A stretch of DNA of 35,224 bases from positions 1 through 35,224 of the forward strand of contig CANPVE010000020.1 in the NCBI GenBank assembly GCA_947581635.1. Reading direction: 5' to 3'. The notes below the pieces were generated by a model that had not been told where the DNA came from, did not search any database, and saw nothing but the letters and a program-made list of their open reading frames with translations. Below, piece by piece: positions 1-7,106 of the stretch. The position numbers and the translations under genes were made by a program. This DNA comes from an uncultured Clostridia bacterium. Its GTDB lineage: Bacteria; Bacillota; Clostridia; Oscillospirales; Acutalibacteraceae. How positions within the stretch are numbered: the stretch's first letter is position 1; each line of letters opens with the position of its first letter.

Positions 1-18
1 CTCCGCGACAGCTTCACT

Positions 19-47
19 ATATTACCACACTCCTTCCCTTTTGTCAA
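19..47 (-). promoter_or_regulatory. Sigma-A-type promoter reading out of the left edge
   Basis: On the minus strand a TTGACA -35 box (42-47) and a TAATAT -10 box (19-24) are separated by exactly 17 bases. Transcription would start near position 12 and leave the window, so the gene it serves is not visible here. Confidence 0.7.
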
Positions 48-536
48 GCTTTAATTTTATTTTTTTTCGACTTTTTTGTTTTTTGATTTTTTGTCCATAT
101 ATATGCGGTTCAATGTGTGCTAATTGAACAAACTAATTAAAGGCTTCTTAATTATTATTTCGATAGCAGAATTGGGCAATATGAAAAAGTCTGACTTACT
201 TTATTTTTCCGCTCGAAAAGCTTCGATTTTCTTGTCTGTACTTATTTTTCATTTAAAGAGCCGCATTTTCACATTTCAATTTTACAATCTCCCTCTCTTT
301 TTGCAATTCCCAAAAATTCTCTCATTCTTTTCGGAATTATAATTCGTTTCTCCGCTAAAAATATTACAGGGATTTATCCGCCTGTACAGATTTTCAACTA
401 TTGATTTGGCAGCCTCCGCAAAATCGGAGACAAAAAGCAATATATGCTTTTACAAAGATTTTTAGTTGCGCTTTGTTGAAAATTAGTATTTTAATTAGCG
501 GAAAGTCACCTATATCAATACAAGGGACGGTTAGTA
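48..536. other. AT-rich intergenic region with no gene seen
   Basis: This stretch is very AT-rich and low in complexity. It contains a short open frame at 124-342 with no ribosome binding site or recognisable protein character. Two small inverted repeats are visible: a CTCCG/CGGAG hairpin near 415-430 and AAAAGCA/TGCTTTT near 432-450. I see no promoter convincing enough to assign to the lipoprotein gene at 537. Confidence 0.5.
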
Positions 537-890
537 ATGATTGAATTGAATAAAAAAATTCGCATCATGTGTGCAGCCGCCGCTCTTACTCTGACATTGC
601 TCCCCGTAAGCTGCGGAACGGACGGCAACAACAATACAACTTCAAATGGTGTAAATCAGAACGGCATTTATGATGGCTCCAACCGAACAAACGGAAATAA
701 CGGAAACAATATCCTTGACGATGCCGGCAGAGTAATTGACGACGCAGGTGACGCGGTTGACAGAGGCGCGGACGCCATAGGCGACGGCCTTGACGACCTT
801 GGCGGCGACAATGCAAATCACGGCACGACCTCCACGAATCGCAGCTCTACTTCTACCACAAACACCACCAGAGCCACCGCCACAAGATAA
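537..890 (+). CDS. Small secreted lipoprotein, function unknown
   Basis: The 117-residue product starts with a basic N-terminus and a hydrophobic stretch (about residues 8-25) ending in LPVSC, so Cys26 is the likely lipidated residue. The lipobox is imperfect because Pro sits at -3. The mature part is low-complexity: an Asn/Gly-rich segment, then a run of Asp-Ala-Gly units (about residues 60-90, such as DDAGRVIDDAGDAVDRG) that could form an amphipathic helix, then a Ser/Thr-rich tail. The ATG at 537 follows a modest GGGACGG motif. The gene stands alone and is followed by a strong hairpin terminator. I do not recognise a family. It is probably a membrane-anchored surface protein. Confidence 0.65.
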   Translation: MIELNKKIRIMCAAAALTLTLLPVSCGTDGNNNTTSNGVNQNGIYDGSNRTNGNNGNNILDDAGRVIDDAGDAVDRGADAIGDGLDDLGGDNANHGTTSTNRSSTSTTNTTRATATR

Positions 891-900
891 ATTTACGCCT

Positions 901-950
901 AATACTAATTTTCAATTAAAGGCGCAGTACTCTTGCCGAAGATTAGTATT
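901..950. repeat. 9-bp inverted repeat AATACTAAT / ATTAGTATT
   Basis: AATACTAAT at 901-909 is repeated exactly in inverse at 942-950, separated by 32 bases. It lies directly between the lipoprotein stop codon and its terminator. A third ATTAGTATT-like copy lies upstream of the same gene near 483. Its role is unknown. Confidence 0.5.
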
Positions 951-1010
951 AAAAACGGGCAGAACCGCTTGATTTTTGAGACAATTCAAAGCGGCTCCGC
1001 CCGTTTTATT
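951..1010 (+). terminator. Rho-independent terminator after the lipoprotein gene
   Basis: AAAACGGGC...AACCGCTT pairs with AAGCGG...GCCCGTTTT across a 17-base loop, and the 3' side ends in a T-rich run. The stem is long with a small internal mismatch. Confidence 0.75.
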
Positions 1011-1271
1011 ACTGTGATGCTTTTTATACCAAATAAACAGCATAGCGTAGCATACCCCGACAACAAGGTACACGTCGCTATGGTTAATTTTATCTGATGA
1101 ATTTATAAAAGGCATATTGATTAATGCACCATATTTTTCAGCTTTCACGGCCAATTGGCAACATAATAATCAACGCTCTCGGAAACAGATGAATACAGAG
1201 CGAAAGAGACCATAAAAGGCAGGCTCCCGAGGTGACATAGGTAAGATATAGTCCCCATTTCGCCAAATACG
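1011..1271. other. Intergenic region, no supported gene
   Basis: A minus-strand open frame (912-1154, 80 codons) covers part of this region. It has a short hydrophobic stretch followed by basic residues, like the end of a membrane or wall-anchor segment, but it has no ribosome binding site and overlaps the terminator. It could be a decayed gene fragment. Nothing else is evident. Confidence 0.4.
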
Positions 1272-1319
1272 GCAAAAACAAAACCCCCGCAAATGCCGAA
1301 TTACAGGCACTTGCGAGGA
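1272..1319 (-). terminator. Terminator of ssrA
   Basis: On the minus strand CCTCGCAAGTGCC pairs with GGCATTTGCGGGG around an 8-base loop, followed by TTTTGTTTTT. It begins just beyond the CCA end of the tmRNA. Confidence 0.85.
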
Positions 1320-1327
1320 TTAATGCG

Positions 1328-1678
1328 TGGTGGAGGCGAGGAGAATCGAACTCCTGTCCAAAAACCGCTTACCATCGCTTTCTACGGGTGTATTTTGTCT
1401 ATGACATTCCCCCGTCAGGCAGCCGACAAACAGGCCGCAAGACGAAGTATCCTCTTATGCGTGACGGACTACGAGGAAGCTCATCCATACACGTTCACCG
1501 CTAATCGACGCCCTCGTGCAGCCGCGGTACTCCGCACTCGGACGCGCTGCATTAATTAAGCAGCGTAAGCAACTGTATTGTTGTCAGTTAATTTTAAGGT
1601 TTTCAGTTATTAAAGTGAACCTGAAATCACTACCCGCTTACAATGACTTACAATCCCTGTCGAAACCATTGCGCCCCC
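1328..1678 (-). ncRNA. ssrA: Transfer-messenger RNA (tmRNA)
   Basis: tmRNA rescues ribosomes stalled on broken mRNAs by adding a degradation tag. On the minus strand the 5' end GGGGGCGCAATGG, followed by the T-arm-like TTTCGACAGG, pairs with the 3' end GTTCGATTCTCCTCGCCTCCACCA-type sequence (split here: GTTCGATTCTCC, then TCGCCTCCACCA). GGGGGCG and CGCCTCC form a seven-pair acceptor stem with one G-T pair, and CCA is encoded. The length is 351 bases, in the usual range. The tag frame ends at the TAA at 1556-1558 and its last residues are Val-Ala-Tyr-Ala-Ala, the expected protease-recognised end. Reading back gives KTLKLTDNNTVAYAA as the likely encoded tag after the alanine loaded on the tmRNA. 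The exact resume codon is uncertain. Confidence 0.96.
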
Positions 1679-1703
1679 ATATATCCTACATGAGTAGTAT
1701 TGT

Positions 1704-1732
1704 ATGATATAACACTTTTTATTATTTGTCAA
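1704..1732 (-). promoter_or_regulatory. ssrA promoter
   Basis: On the minus strand a perfect TTGACA (1727-1732) is followed after 17 bases by TATCAT (1704-1709). The expected start near 1697 leaves about 20 bases of leader before the mature tmRNA 5' end, to be removed by RNase P. Confidence 0.85.
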
Positions 1733-1896
1733 TATTGAAATTTTAATATTCATGAAAAATTAATATTATACGTGGCTTACGGGTTGAAATTTTTTGAATA
1801 AACATCATGATACTCGGTCACAATAATAACGAACCGAGGGACAGCGACTGATATCGTATGCCTTGGTATTGATATTACAGCGAAGGTGGTTTGTTT

Positions 1897-2070
1897 ATGA
1901 CAGAGAAGGAACTTTTGTACGTGCAGGACGCGCTGGGACATGAGCAGTATTTTCAAACGCAGTGCAAGGATACGTCAAGCAAAATTCAGGACCCGGAGCT
2001 TAAGAGCTGCGTTGAGCAGCTTGCCCGAAAGCATAGCGAAATTTTTAACAGCATTTACGGCCTGCTCTAA
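1897..2070 (+). CDS. Small spore-coat-associated protein
   Basis: This 57-residue protein begins MTEKELLYVQDALGHEQ and ends FNSIYGLL. It is predicted to be all-helical, with two amphipathic helices joined around the PELKSC segment, like the small proteins encoded immediately before CotF-family genes in Clostridia. The ATG follows GAAGGTGG with good spacing, and codon use resembles the neighbours. The stop is 51 bases before the next spore-coat gene on the same strand, so the two are probably co-expressed late in sporulation. I see no clear sporulation sigma promoter. The family assignment rests on resemblance to known clostridial small coat proteins and on context. Confidence 0.7.
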   Translation: MTEKELLYVQDALGHEQYFQTQCKDTSSKIQDPELKSCVEQLARKHSEIFNSIYGLL

Positions 2071-2121
2071 TTTTTTTGCGAATTTCTATTTTTTTACAAT
2101 GAAAGAGGGTAATTTCTTAGT

Positions 2122-2376
2122 ATGAATGACAAGCAACTCATGGAAAACATTTTGCTGCTGGAAAAAGGCAGCTGTGACCTGTATATGCACGGAACTATTG
2201 AATCTTCCAATACGAACGTATGTCAGACATTCAACAAGGCGCTCAACGATTCACTTTGTATGCAAAGCACAATTTACAACAAGATGACTGCAAAGGGCTG
2301 GTATTCGCCCCAGCAAGCTCAGCAGTCGAGCATCGATTCCGTCAGACAGCAGTATAACATGATGCAGAATCAGTAA
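2122..2376 (+). CDS. CotF-family spore coat protein
   Basis: The 84-residue product contains the conserved pattern of the CotF spore coat family: an N-terminal helix (LMENILLLEKGSCDLYMHGT), a second helix with SSNTNVCQTFNKALNDSL, and the KGWYSP turn before a Gln-rich C-terminal helix. This is the usual short clostridial form, a single domain compared with the longer Bacillus CotF. An AAAGAGGG ribosome binding site precedes the ATG. It would assemble in the spore coat. It lies 51 bases after the small coat protein and is followed by a hairpin. Confidence 0.88.
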   Translation: MNDKQLMENILLLEKGSCDLYMHGTIESSNTNVCQTFNKALNDSLCMQSTIYNKMTAKGWYSPQQAQQSSIDSVRQQYNMMQNQ

Positions 2377-2395
2377 TTAAATATCAGTATAAACG

Positions 2396-2440
2396 AAAAA
2401 CGGCAGGACTTTGACATAAGCTCATGTAAAAGTCCTGCCG
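2396..2440. terminator. Terminator between the converging coat and membrane genes
   Basis: CGGCAGGACTTT pairs with AAAGTCCTGCCG, with an inner GACAT/ATGT extension. The T-run (GTTTTTCG) is on the minus-strand side, so it best serves the gene at 2452-3309, but the stem may stop transcription both ways. Confidence 0.8.
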
Positions 2441-2451
2441 CTTGTGTTATT

Positions 2452-3309
2452 CTAAATAAGAGAAAGCGCGAAGGCGAGCACGTAATACACCGATGTCACG
2501 CCCGAATAAAGCATAATCGGACGCCAAATGGTGTCGGTGCGGTGATATACTATGCTGTACGCTACACCCTGTACCGCGACGTACAGCACTATCGGAAGTC
2601 CCGCATACTTAACCTCGCTCCACGACATACCGAGCATACCGAGTATCATGGTTATCGATGAAACAACGGTCAGCGGAAGTTCGGTCTTTTCCCGCGTATC
2701 GCATATGAGCGTAAGTATCATCTTGACTATCGCCGAGGGGAGCACGAGATATAGCATCACGTTGGCGGACGGCACGACAAAAATCTTGGTTACAAAATAC
2801 ATAACTCTCGAAAACATGCCTCCGTCCGGCATGGAAAACGGACTGTCGAATATCCGTGAAACTACCAGATAAATCAGATCGACACCAAACGCCGCCAGAA
2901 CGCTGTATCTTACCATCTTTGTCCAGTTTTCTTTTGACCGTCCCTTTGAACTGTAGTTTATATTCAGGGCAAATGAGAATGACACAGTTATAAAGAGCAC
3001 CAGCGCAAGTTCGATCAGCTTGGAAAAGAATTCCGGCAGGAACCCGCTGCCGTCTTCTATCATCCATAGATATGGCATTACAAACGAGCTTATTAGCGAA
3101 TTTAGCTTGCCAAAGTAATAAAGTCCCACAATAACTACGGCTGTACTGGCCACGGCAGCGAACCAAATTACCCCGGTTTCAACATTCTTTTCGTTCTGCG
3201 TTTTTTCACGGTAGATGGAATCCAGCAATTCGTCCTCACGCATTGCGCGGATATCATCGGAGGTCATAGCTTGCTTCTCTGCTTTGTCTTTTTTATTTTT
3301 TTTCGGCAT
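2452..3309 (-). CDS. Seven-helix membrane protein, function unknown
   Basis: The 285-residue protein has a charged, lysine-rich cytoplasmic N-terminus (residues 1-45) followed by about seven hydrophobic segments near residues 47-66, 98-117, 135-154, 178-202, 212-229, 236-255 and 264-285. No catalytic motif or known transporter signature is evident. The ATG lies 10 bases after AAAGGAG, a strong ribosome binding site. It is transcribed alone, about 120 bases downstream of the XRE/membrane gene pair on the same strand, so it could be part of the same transcript. I do not recognise the family. Confidence 0.7.
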   Translation of the reverse strand: MPKKNKKDKAEKQAMTSDDIRAMREDELLDSIYREKTQNEKNVETGVIWFAAVASTAVVIVGLYYFGKLNSLISSFVMPYLWMIEDGSGFLPEFFSKLIELALVLFITVSFSFALNINYSSKGRSKENWTKMVRYSVLAAFGVDLIYLVVSRIFDSPFSMPDGGMFSRVMYFVTKIFVVPSANVMLYLVLPSAIVKMILTLICDTREKTELPLTVVSSITMILGMLGMSWSEVKYAGLPIVLYVAVQGVAYSIVYHRTDTIWRPIMLYSGVTSVYYVLAFALSLI

Positions 3310-3428
3310 TTTTCAGCGCTCTCCTTTCGGTAATCTGATTCATACTAACTTTAATAAAAAGTACGATAAAAAATCCATATGCGCAGGCTATTGAAGTTTA
3401 CGTTAAATGTAAAAATTCGTGTTTTAAT

Positions 3429-3821
3429 TTATCGTGAAGTCTCTTGGTCGGGGATAACGCTCGATATGTCTTTTATTGAATTGATTCTAAGAAGTTTTTG
3501 CAGGCTCTTCTTGCCAGTATCAATGCGCACCAGCACCCACTTTTCGTCACAGTCAATCACGGTGACGCCGCCGCGCGGGTTCTCTGCGTATGTCAGTACG
3601 TCTATGTCTTCCTCGTCCTCATAGAAACCGAGAATTATACGCTTGCCGATGTATTCCCGCATTCTATCACCTAATTCATCGCGGCTTTGGAATTGCCGCG
3701 AATTACCGCAATCGCTAAGCTGTCTTTCCAGCCTGATTACTCTGTCCCTCAGTGAAAAAAGGGTTATAAAGGCAATGAATCCCATTATCGACCACACCAT
3801 AGTTATAGTTTCCATAGTCAT
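3429..3821 (-). CDS. Single-pass membrane protein with a domain shared with the upstream XRE regulator
   Basis: The 130-residue protein has an N-terminal hydrophobic segment (residues 6-24), a short coiled region (LRDRVIRLERQL) and a C-terminal beta-rich domain (about 55-125) with GKRIILGFYEDEEDIDV, a Trp-Val-Leu-Val-Arg strand and TGKKSLQKLL. The same pattern occurs in the C-terminal half of the XRE protein encoded just upstream (GKRVQFSFYDGEDDFDI, Trp-Phe-Lys-Val-Arg, TGKNGGVEKLI). The genes overlap by four bases (ATGA), so they are translationally coupled. The role is unknown. A small barrel-like fold and direct contact with the regulator are inferences. Confidence 0.75.
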   Translation of the reverse strand: MTMETITMVWSIMGFIAFITLFSLRDRVIRLERQLSDCGNSRQFQSRDELGDRMREYIGKRIILGFYEDEEDIDVLTYAENPRGGVTVIDCDEKWVLVRIDTGKKSLQKLLRINSIKDISSVIPDQETSR

Positions 3822-4291
3822 TCCGCCTCCCCGAGTATCTTGACCGAAAGCACCGAAGCTGCCGAAATCAGCTTTTCCACACCGCCGTTTTTGCCTGTGC
3901 TGCGAACTTTAAACCACGTTCCGTCGAAGCCAAGCACGGTACAGTCGTTGCAGACGATATCAAAATCGTCCTCCCCATCGTAGAAACTAAACTGCACCCT
4001 TTTGCCCTCCAGGCTCGCCAGAAGCCTTGACGGTCTGCGTGATGTGTTCGTAGAACCGCCGCATGAATCCACATCGGTGCTTCCGCCAAATTCGGTGTCG
4101 TTACTGAGCAGTTGGTCGCAACTCACACCCAGTATACCGGCAAGCTCGGATATCTTTTCTATGTCGGGCAGAACCGAGCCGTTTTCCCACCGTGAAACTG
4201 TCTGCCGTGTGACGTGCATCGTCTCGGCAAGCTCTATCTGTGTGATTCCCAGCGCCTTGCGCCTTTCGGATATTTTGGTTCCTATTTGCAT
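3818..4291 (-). CDS. XRE-family transcriptional regulator with a C-terminal beta-rich domain
   Basis: Residues 3-62 form a typical Cro/C1-type helix-turn-helix, with TQIELAETMHVTRQTVSRWE as the recognition region and the family ending PDIEKISELAGILGVSCDQLL. After a Ser/Gly-rich linker (70-88), residues 90-155 form a beta-rich domain that is also present in the membrane protein encoded by the overlapping downstream gene. The ATG follows GGAGATG. A promoter with 17-base spacing lies just upstream. The protein probably controls its own operon. The shared domain suggests its activity is linked to the membrane partner. Targets are unknown. Confidence 0.85.
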   Translation of the reverse strand: MQIGTKISERRKALGITQIELAETMHVTRQTVSRWENGSVLPDIEKISELAGILGVSCDQLLSNDTEFGGSTDVDSCGGSTNTSRRPSRLLASLEGKRVQFSFYDGEDDFDIVCNDCTVLGFDGTWFKVRSTGKNGGVEKLISAASVLSVKILGEAE

Positions 4292-4326
4292 AAAAGATCA
4301 TCTCCATTTGAATTTTTTATGCGTTG

Positions 4327-4355
4327 ATTTTACAATAAATATCCGCCCGACGCAA
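4327..4355 (-). promoter_or_regulatory. Promoter of the XRE/membrane-protein operon
   Basis: On the minus strand TTGCGT (4350-4355) and TAAAAT (4327-4332) are separated by 17 bases, and the start would lie about 30 bases before the XRE ATG. Confidence 0.55.
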
Positions 4356-4400
4356 GAAATTCTCGTGTGCAATATGTAACACTGCGGTTTACATTGGCGT

Positions 4401-5129
4401 TCAATCGATATAATTCGGCGTGCTTTGGAGCAGTTCCGTTTCCTCCGCCCGACTTCCACCCTTGCCGAAAGGGCAGACCTTCATACACAATCCACACACC
4501 GAGCCTCGTCCTATATGCTGATACGCCTTCTTCATATGGGTAGAGCACTTCTCTGCGTCGAATATTTCTTCTCTCGCCATGCCTCTCACGTAATTGACTC
4601 CCATCACCGCTCCCGCAGGACACACCTCCGCACACAAACGGCAGCTTTCGCACCTCGATTCCATGGGTTCAGCCGTGACGGGGAGTTCCATGTCCGTGAG
4701 CACTGTAGCCAGCCTCACGCGCGGGCCGTGTTTCAATGAGACGAAAAGTGCGCTCTTGCCTATCCAGCCCAAGCCCGCAGCGACGGCCGCCGATTTATGC
4801 TGATATATGCCCGTGTATTTGTCGCCTCGGTCGTGTACGCTCTGTGAAGCGGCTATAGGATATGCCATAGCCCCTTCGCGCCTGAGAGCCTCGCAGGCTA
4901 TAAGCGCACACCTGTCCAGCAGGGCGTTGACCGCTCGGTAATGCTGGAAGTAGGCGTATGTGGGTGCGCCGTCGATTTCGTCCACTATTGCGTCGGAAAG
5001 TCTGAACATGAGCGTCACAGCGTAATTGTATCGCGACAGGTCGGGCGAAACCGTCTCGTCTATACGGCTGAATCCGACCTCGCAAAGCCCTTCGTACAGA
5101 AGGCGCTGTCTGAACTTTTCAAAATCCAT
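4401..5129 (-). CDS. QueG-like 4Fe-4S double-cluster protein
   Basis: The 242-residue protein resembles epoxyqueuosine reductase (QueG), which reduces epoxyqueuosine to queuosine in tRNA. Residues 1-150 match its N-terminal domain, including the VHDRGDKYTG region and the GLGWIGKSALF motif. The C-terminal part binds two 4Fe-4S clusters: C160-x2-C163-x2-C166-x3-C170, then C195 and C212-x2-C215-x3-C219. It is much shorter than true QueG (about 380 residues) because the C-terminal HEAT-like part is missing. Many Clostridia carry such short paralogues of unknown substrate, so queuosine activity is not assured. It starts 55 bases after the OppA-like gene and may be co-transcribed. Confidence 0.82.
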   Translation of the reverse strand: MDFEKFRQRLLYEGLCEVGFSRIDETVSPDLSRYNYAVTLMFRLSDAIVDEIDGAPTYAYFQHYRAVNALLDRCALIACEALRREGAMAYPIAASQSVHDRGDKYTGIYQHKSAAVAAGLGWIGKSALFVSLKHGPRVRLATVLTDMELPVTAEPMESRCESCRLCAEVCPAGAVMGVNYVRGMAREEIFDAEKCSTHMKKAYQHIGRGSVCGLCMKVCPFGKGGSRAEETELLQSTPNYID

Positions 5130-5184
5130 ACGGGTTATCCAAGTATCCTTTCATAGATATTTTAATGAGATCCGCCCGCCTGAA

Positions 5185-6822
5185 TTATTCAATGTACTTG
5201 CAGTTGGTGAAATCCGCAGCGCCGTCGAACGGCGAGAAGTATATTCCTGATACGGTGGGAAGGGTCACAAAATATGTCACCTCGTAATACACCGGGTAGA
5301 ATATGACATAGGTGTTGAGGTATTTCTCCGCCGCCGCCATTGCCGCCAGAATGTCCTCGGTGTTGCTCCGCGCAGACGCCTTGGCCACCAGAGCGTCATA
5401 GGCGGGGTGCTCAAGAAATGCCGGGTTTGAAGCGGAATCCGACGTAAATTTGCTCAAAGTGTTCAGCGGGTCGTCTTTCGTGGGGGATATCGGGTAAAAG
5501 GCTATCTGATAATTTCCGAGGCTGACGCGGGATTGAAGAGTGCTTAAATCCAACGGTTCTATATTGGCATACACATAAAGATTCTGTTGCCATGAGTGCA
5601 TTATGCTGTACATCAGATTTTTTATCTGTTCGTCATCTGGACAAATCAGCGTAACGCTCGGCATACTGGTGAGCTCAATGGATTGAAGCGCGGAATCCAT
5701 GGAAGCGCGCGCCGTACTGAGATCGTAAGTCTCTTTGAAACCGCTCCCGGCCAGCTCGCGGTAAAGCTGACCGTTGAGATGAGTTGAGGGAGGAATTATG
5801 TCGTTGGCAGCCTCGAATCCGTATGGAATAAGGCTCTTGCCGTTCTCGTCGGCGCAGGCTTCGTCCGTGACACAAGCCATGAACGCACGCCGTATTGCGG
5901 TCTGATTTATGGCCGTTTTCTGCATATTGAAGAGGAATCCCCAAGTGGTGTCGGTGACTGTGGTGTATTTATAATCTGTGCCTTCAAGCTTTTCTATATC
6001 CTGAGTGTCTATAACAGCGGATTCAACCGTCTCATTTTCAAGAAGAGTGAAATAATTTGTATCCGAACTTCGTATGCCGAAGTAAAGTACTCGGGGCGAC
6101 ACTTCATTATATCCCGAATAATTCTCGTTGCGGACGGTTCGCACATAGTTGTCGTGCGACCAGCCGTTTTCAGATATGGCAAAGGGTCCGTTGCTGAGAA
6201 TATATTCATCGTCAAGACCATAGTGTCCGTTGGTTGAGAGGAAAAATTTCTCGTTGCACGGCATATACACGGCGTTGGGCGTTTGCAGTACAAATTCGGC
6301 GTATGAGTATTCCATAGACACCTTTAGCGTATGGTCGTCTATCACCGTGACGCCCAGGGAATCCGGCTCGGTTTCACCGCTGTTGACGGCACGGGCATTT
6401 TTTATCGGAAAGAGCTGAGAACAGGTCGGAGAACTCGTGCTGGGATCGAGCGCGCGCTGCCACGCGTATACGAAGTCTTTGGCAGTCAGAGGCGTACCGT
6501 CGGACCATTTGGCGTCGCGCCGCAGATGAAAGGTGTATTCGGTGCATTCGGCATTGCTGCTCCATTCCTCGGCAACTCCGGGAATTATGCTTCCGTTTTC
6601 GTCGTATCGGGTCAGCCCCTCAAATATATTGCGTATGACGAGCAGAGAATTGTTGTCCGACGTCATCTGAGGGTCGAGGTTTCGCGGTTCGCTTGTGAGC
6701 GAATAACTTATGGCCTTGTCGGTGCCGTCGTCGCTGCTGCAAGCGGTAAGCAACGATACGGTAGAAAATACCATACATACGCCCATCAGAAAAGCTGTTA
6801 TTTTTCTTAATCTTTTTTTCAT
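5185..6822 (-). CDS. Oligopeptide ABC transporter substrate-binding lipoprotein (OppA/SBP_bac_5)
   Basis: The 545-residue protein has a lipoprotein signal (LLTAC, Cys28 lipidated) and a full family-5 solute-binding domain. The hallmark N-terminal region is ISYSLTSEPRNLDPQ, then NIFEGLTRYDENG, WSDGTPLTAKDFVYAW and, near the middle, the segment around INQTAIRRAF. Such proteins capture peptides outside the cell and hand them to an Opp/Dpp permease. No permease or ATPase genes lie nearby, so this is an orphan binding protein. The open frame extends to GTG at 6831, but the ATG at 6822 is preferred because it gives a standard MKKRLRK signal peptide and the GGTGAT motif sits just upstream. Confidence 0.92.
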   Translation of the reverse strand: MKKRLRKITAFLMGVCMVFSTVSLLTACSSDDGTDKAISYSLTSEPRNLDPQMTSDNNSLLVIRNIFEGLTRYDENGSIIPGVAEEWSSNAECTEYTFHLRRDAKWSDGTPLTAKDFVYAWQRALDPSTSSPTCSQLFPIKNARAVNSGETEPDSLGVTVIDDHTLKVSMEYSYAEFVLQTPNAVYMPCNEKFFLSTNGHYGLDDEYILSNGPFAISENGWSHDNYVRTVRNENYSGYNEVSPRVLYFGIRSSDTNYFTLLENETVESAVIDTQDIEKLEGTDYKYTTVTDTTWGFLFNMQKTAINQTAIRRAFMACVTDEACADENGKSLIPYGFEAANDIIPPSTHLNGQLYRELAGSGFKETYDLSTARASMDSALQSIELTSMPSVTLICPDDEQIKNLMYSIMHSWQQNLYVYANIEPLDLSTLQSRVSLGNYQIAFYPISPTKDDPLNTLSKFTSDSASNPAFLEHPAYDALVAKASARSNTEDILAAMAAAEKYLNTYVIFYPVYYEVTYFVTLPTVSGIYFSPFDGAADFTNCKYIE

Positions 6823-7106
6823 AATCACCACTTGTTTAAAGCAATCGTATTTATTTTTTAACCTGAATAGCAGTCAGTCTCGCCGGCGCCCAATTTAAGT
6901 TCCCAAGTCACTCCGCGCCCGTCTCCGTATAATAAATAAAAATGTATATTAATATATTGACATTTTAACTCAAAATCCGCTGCATTGCAAGAGAAATAAT
7001 ATTAAAATCCACGGCAATAGCATTTGAATTTTGCAATATTCTGTCCGCTTGACTTGTGGCTTTGCCTTTTTAAATTGTGAGCAGTCTTAGAGTTACTTTC
7101 TTTATG

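Noticed and set aside
124..342. A 72-codon open frame near the left edge
   Set aside because: It lies in AT-rich sequence, has no ribosome binding site and gives a Phe/Leu/Ser-rich product typical of chance frames.
912..1154. An 80-codon minus-strand open frame with a hydrophobic stretch
   Set aside because: It overlaps the lipoprotein terminator and has no initiation signals. It could be a decayed fragment but cannot be supported.
1293..1707. Two plus-strand open frames over the tmRNA region
   Set aside because: They are antisense to ssrA and have no ribosome binding site or protein features.
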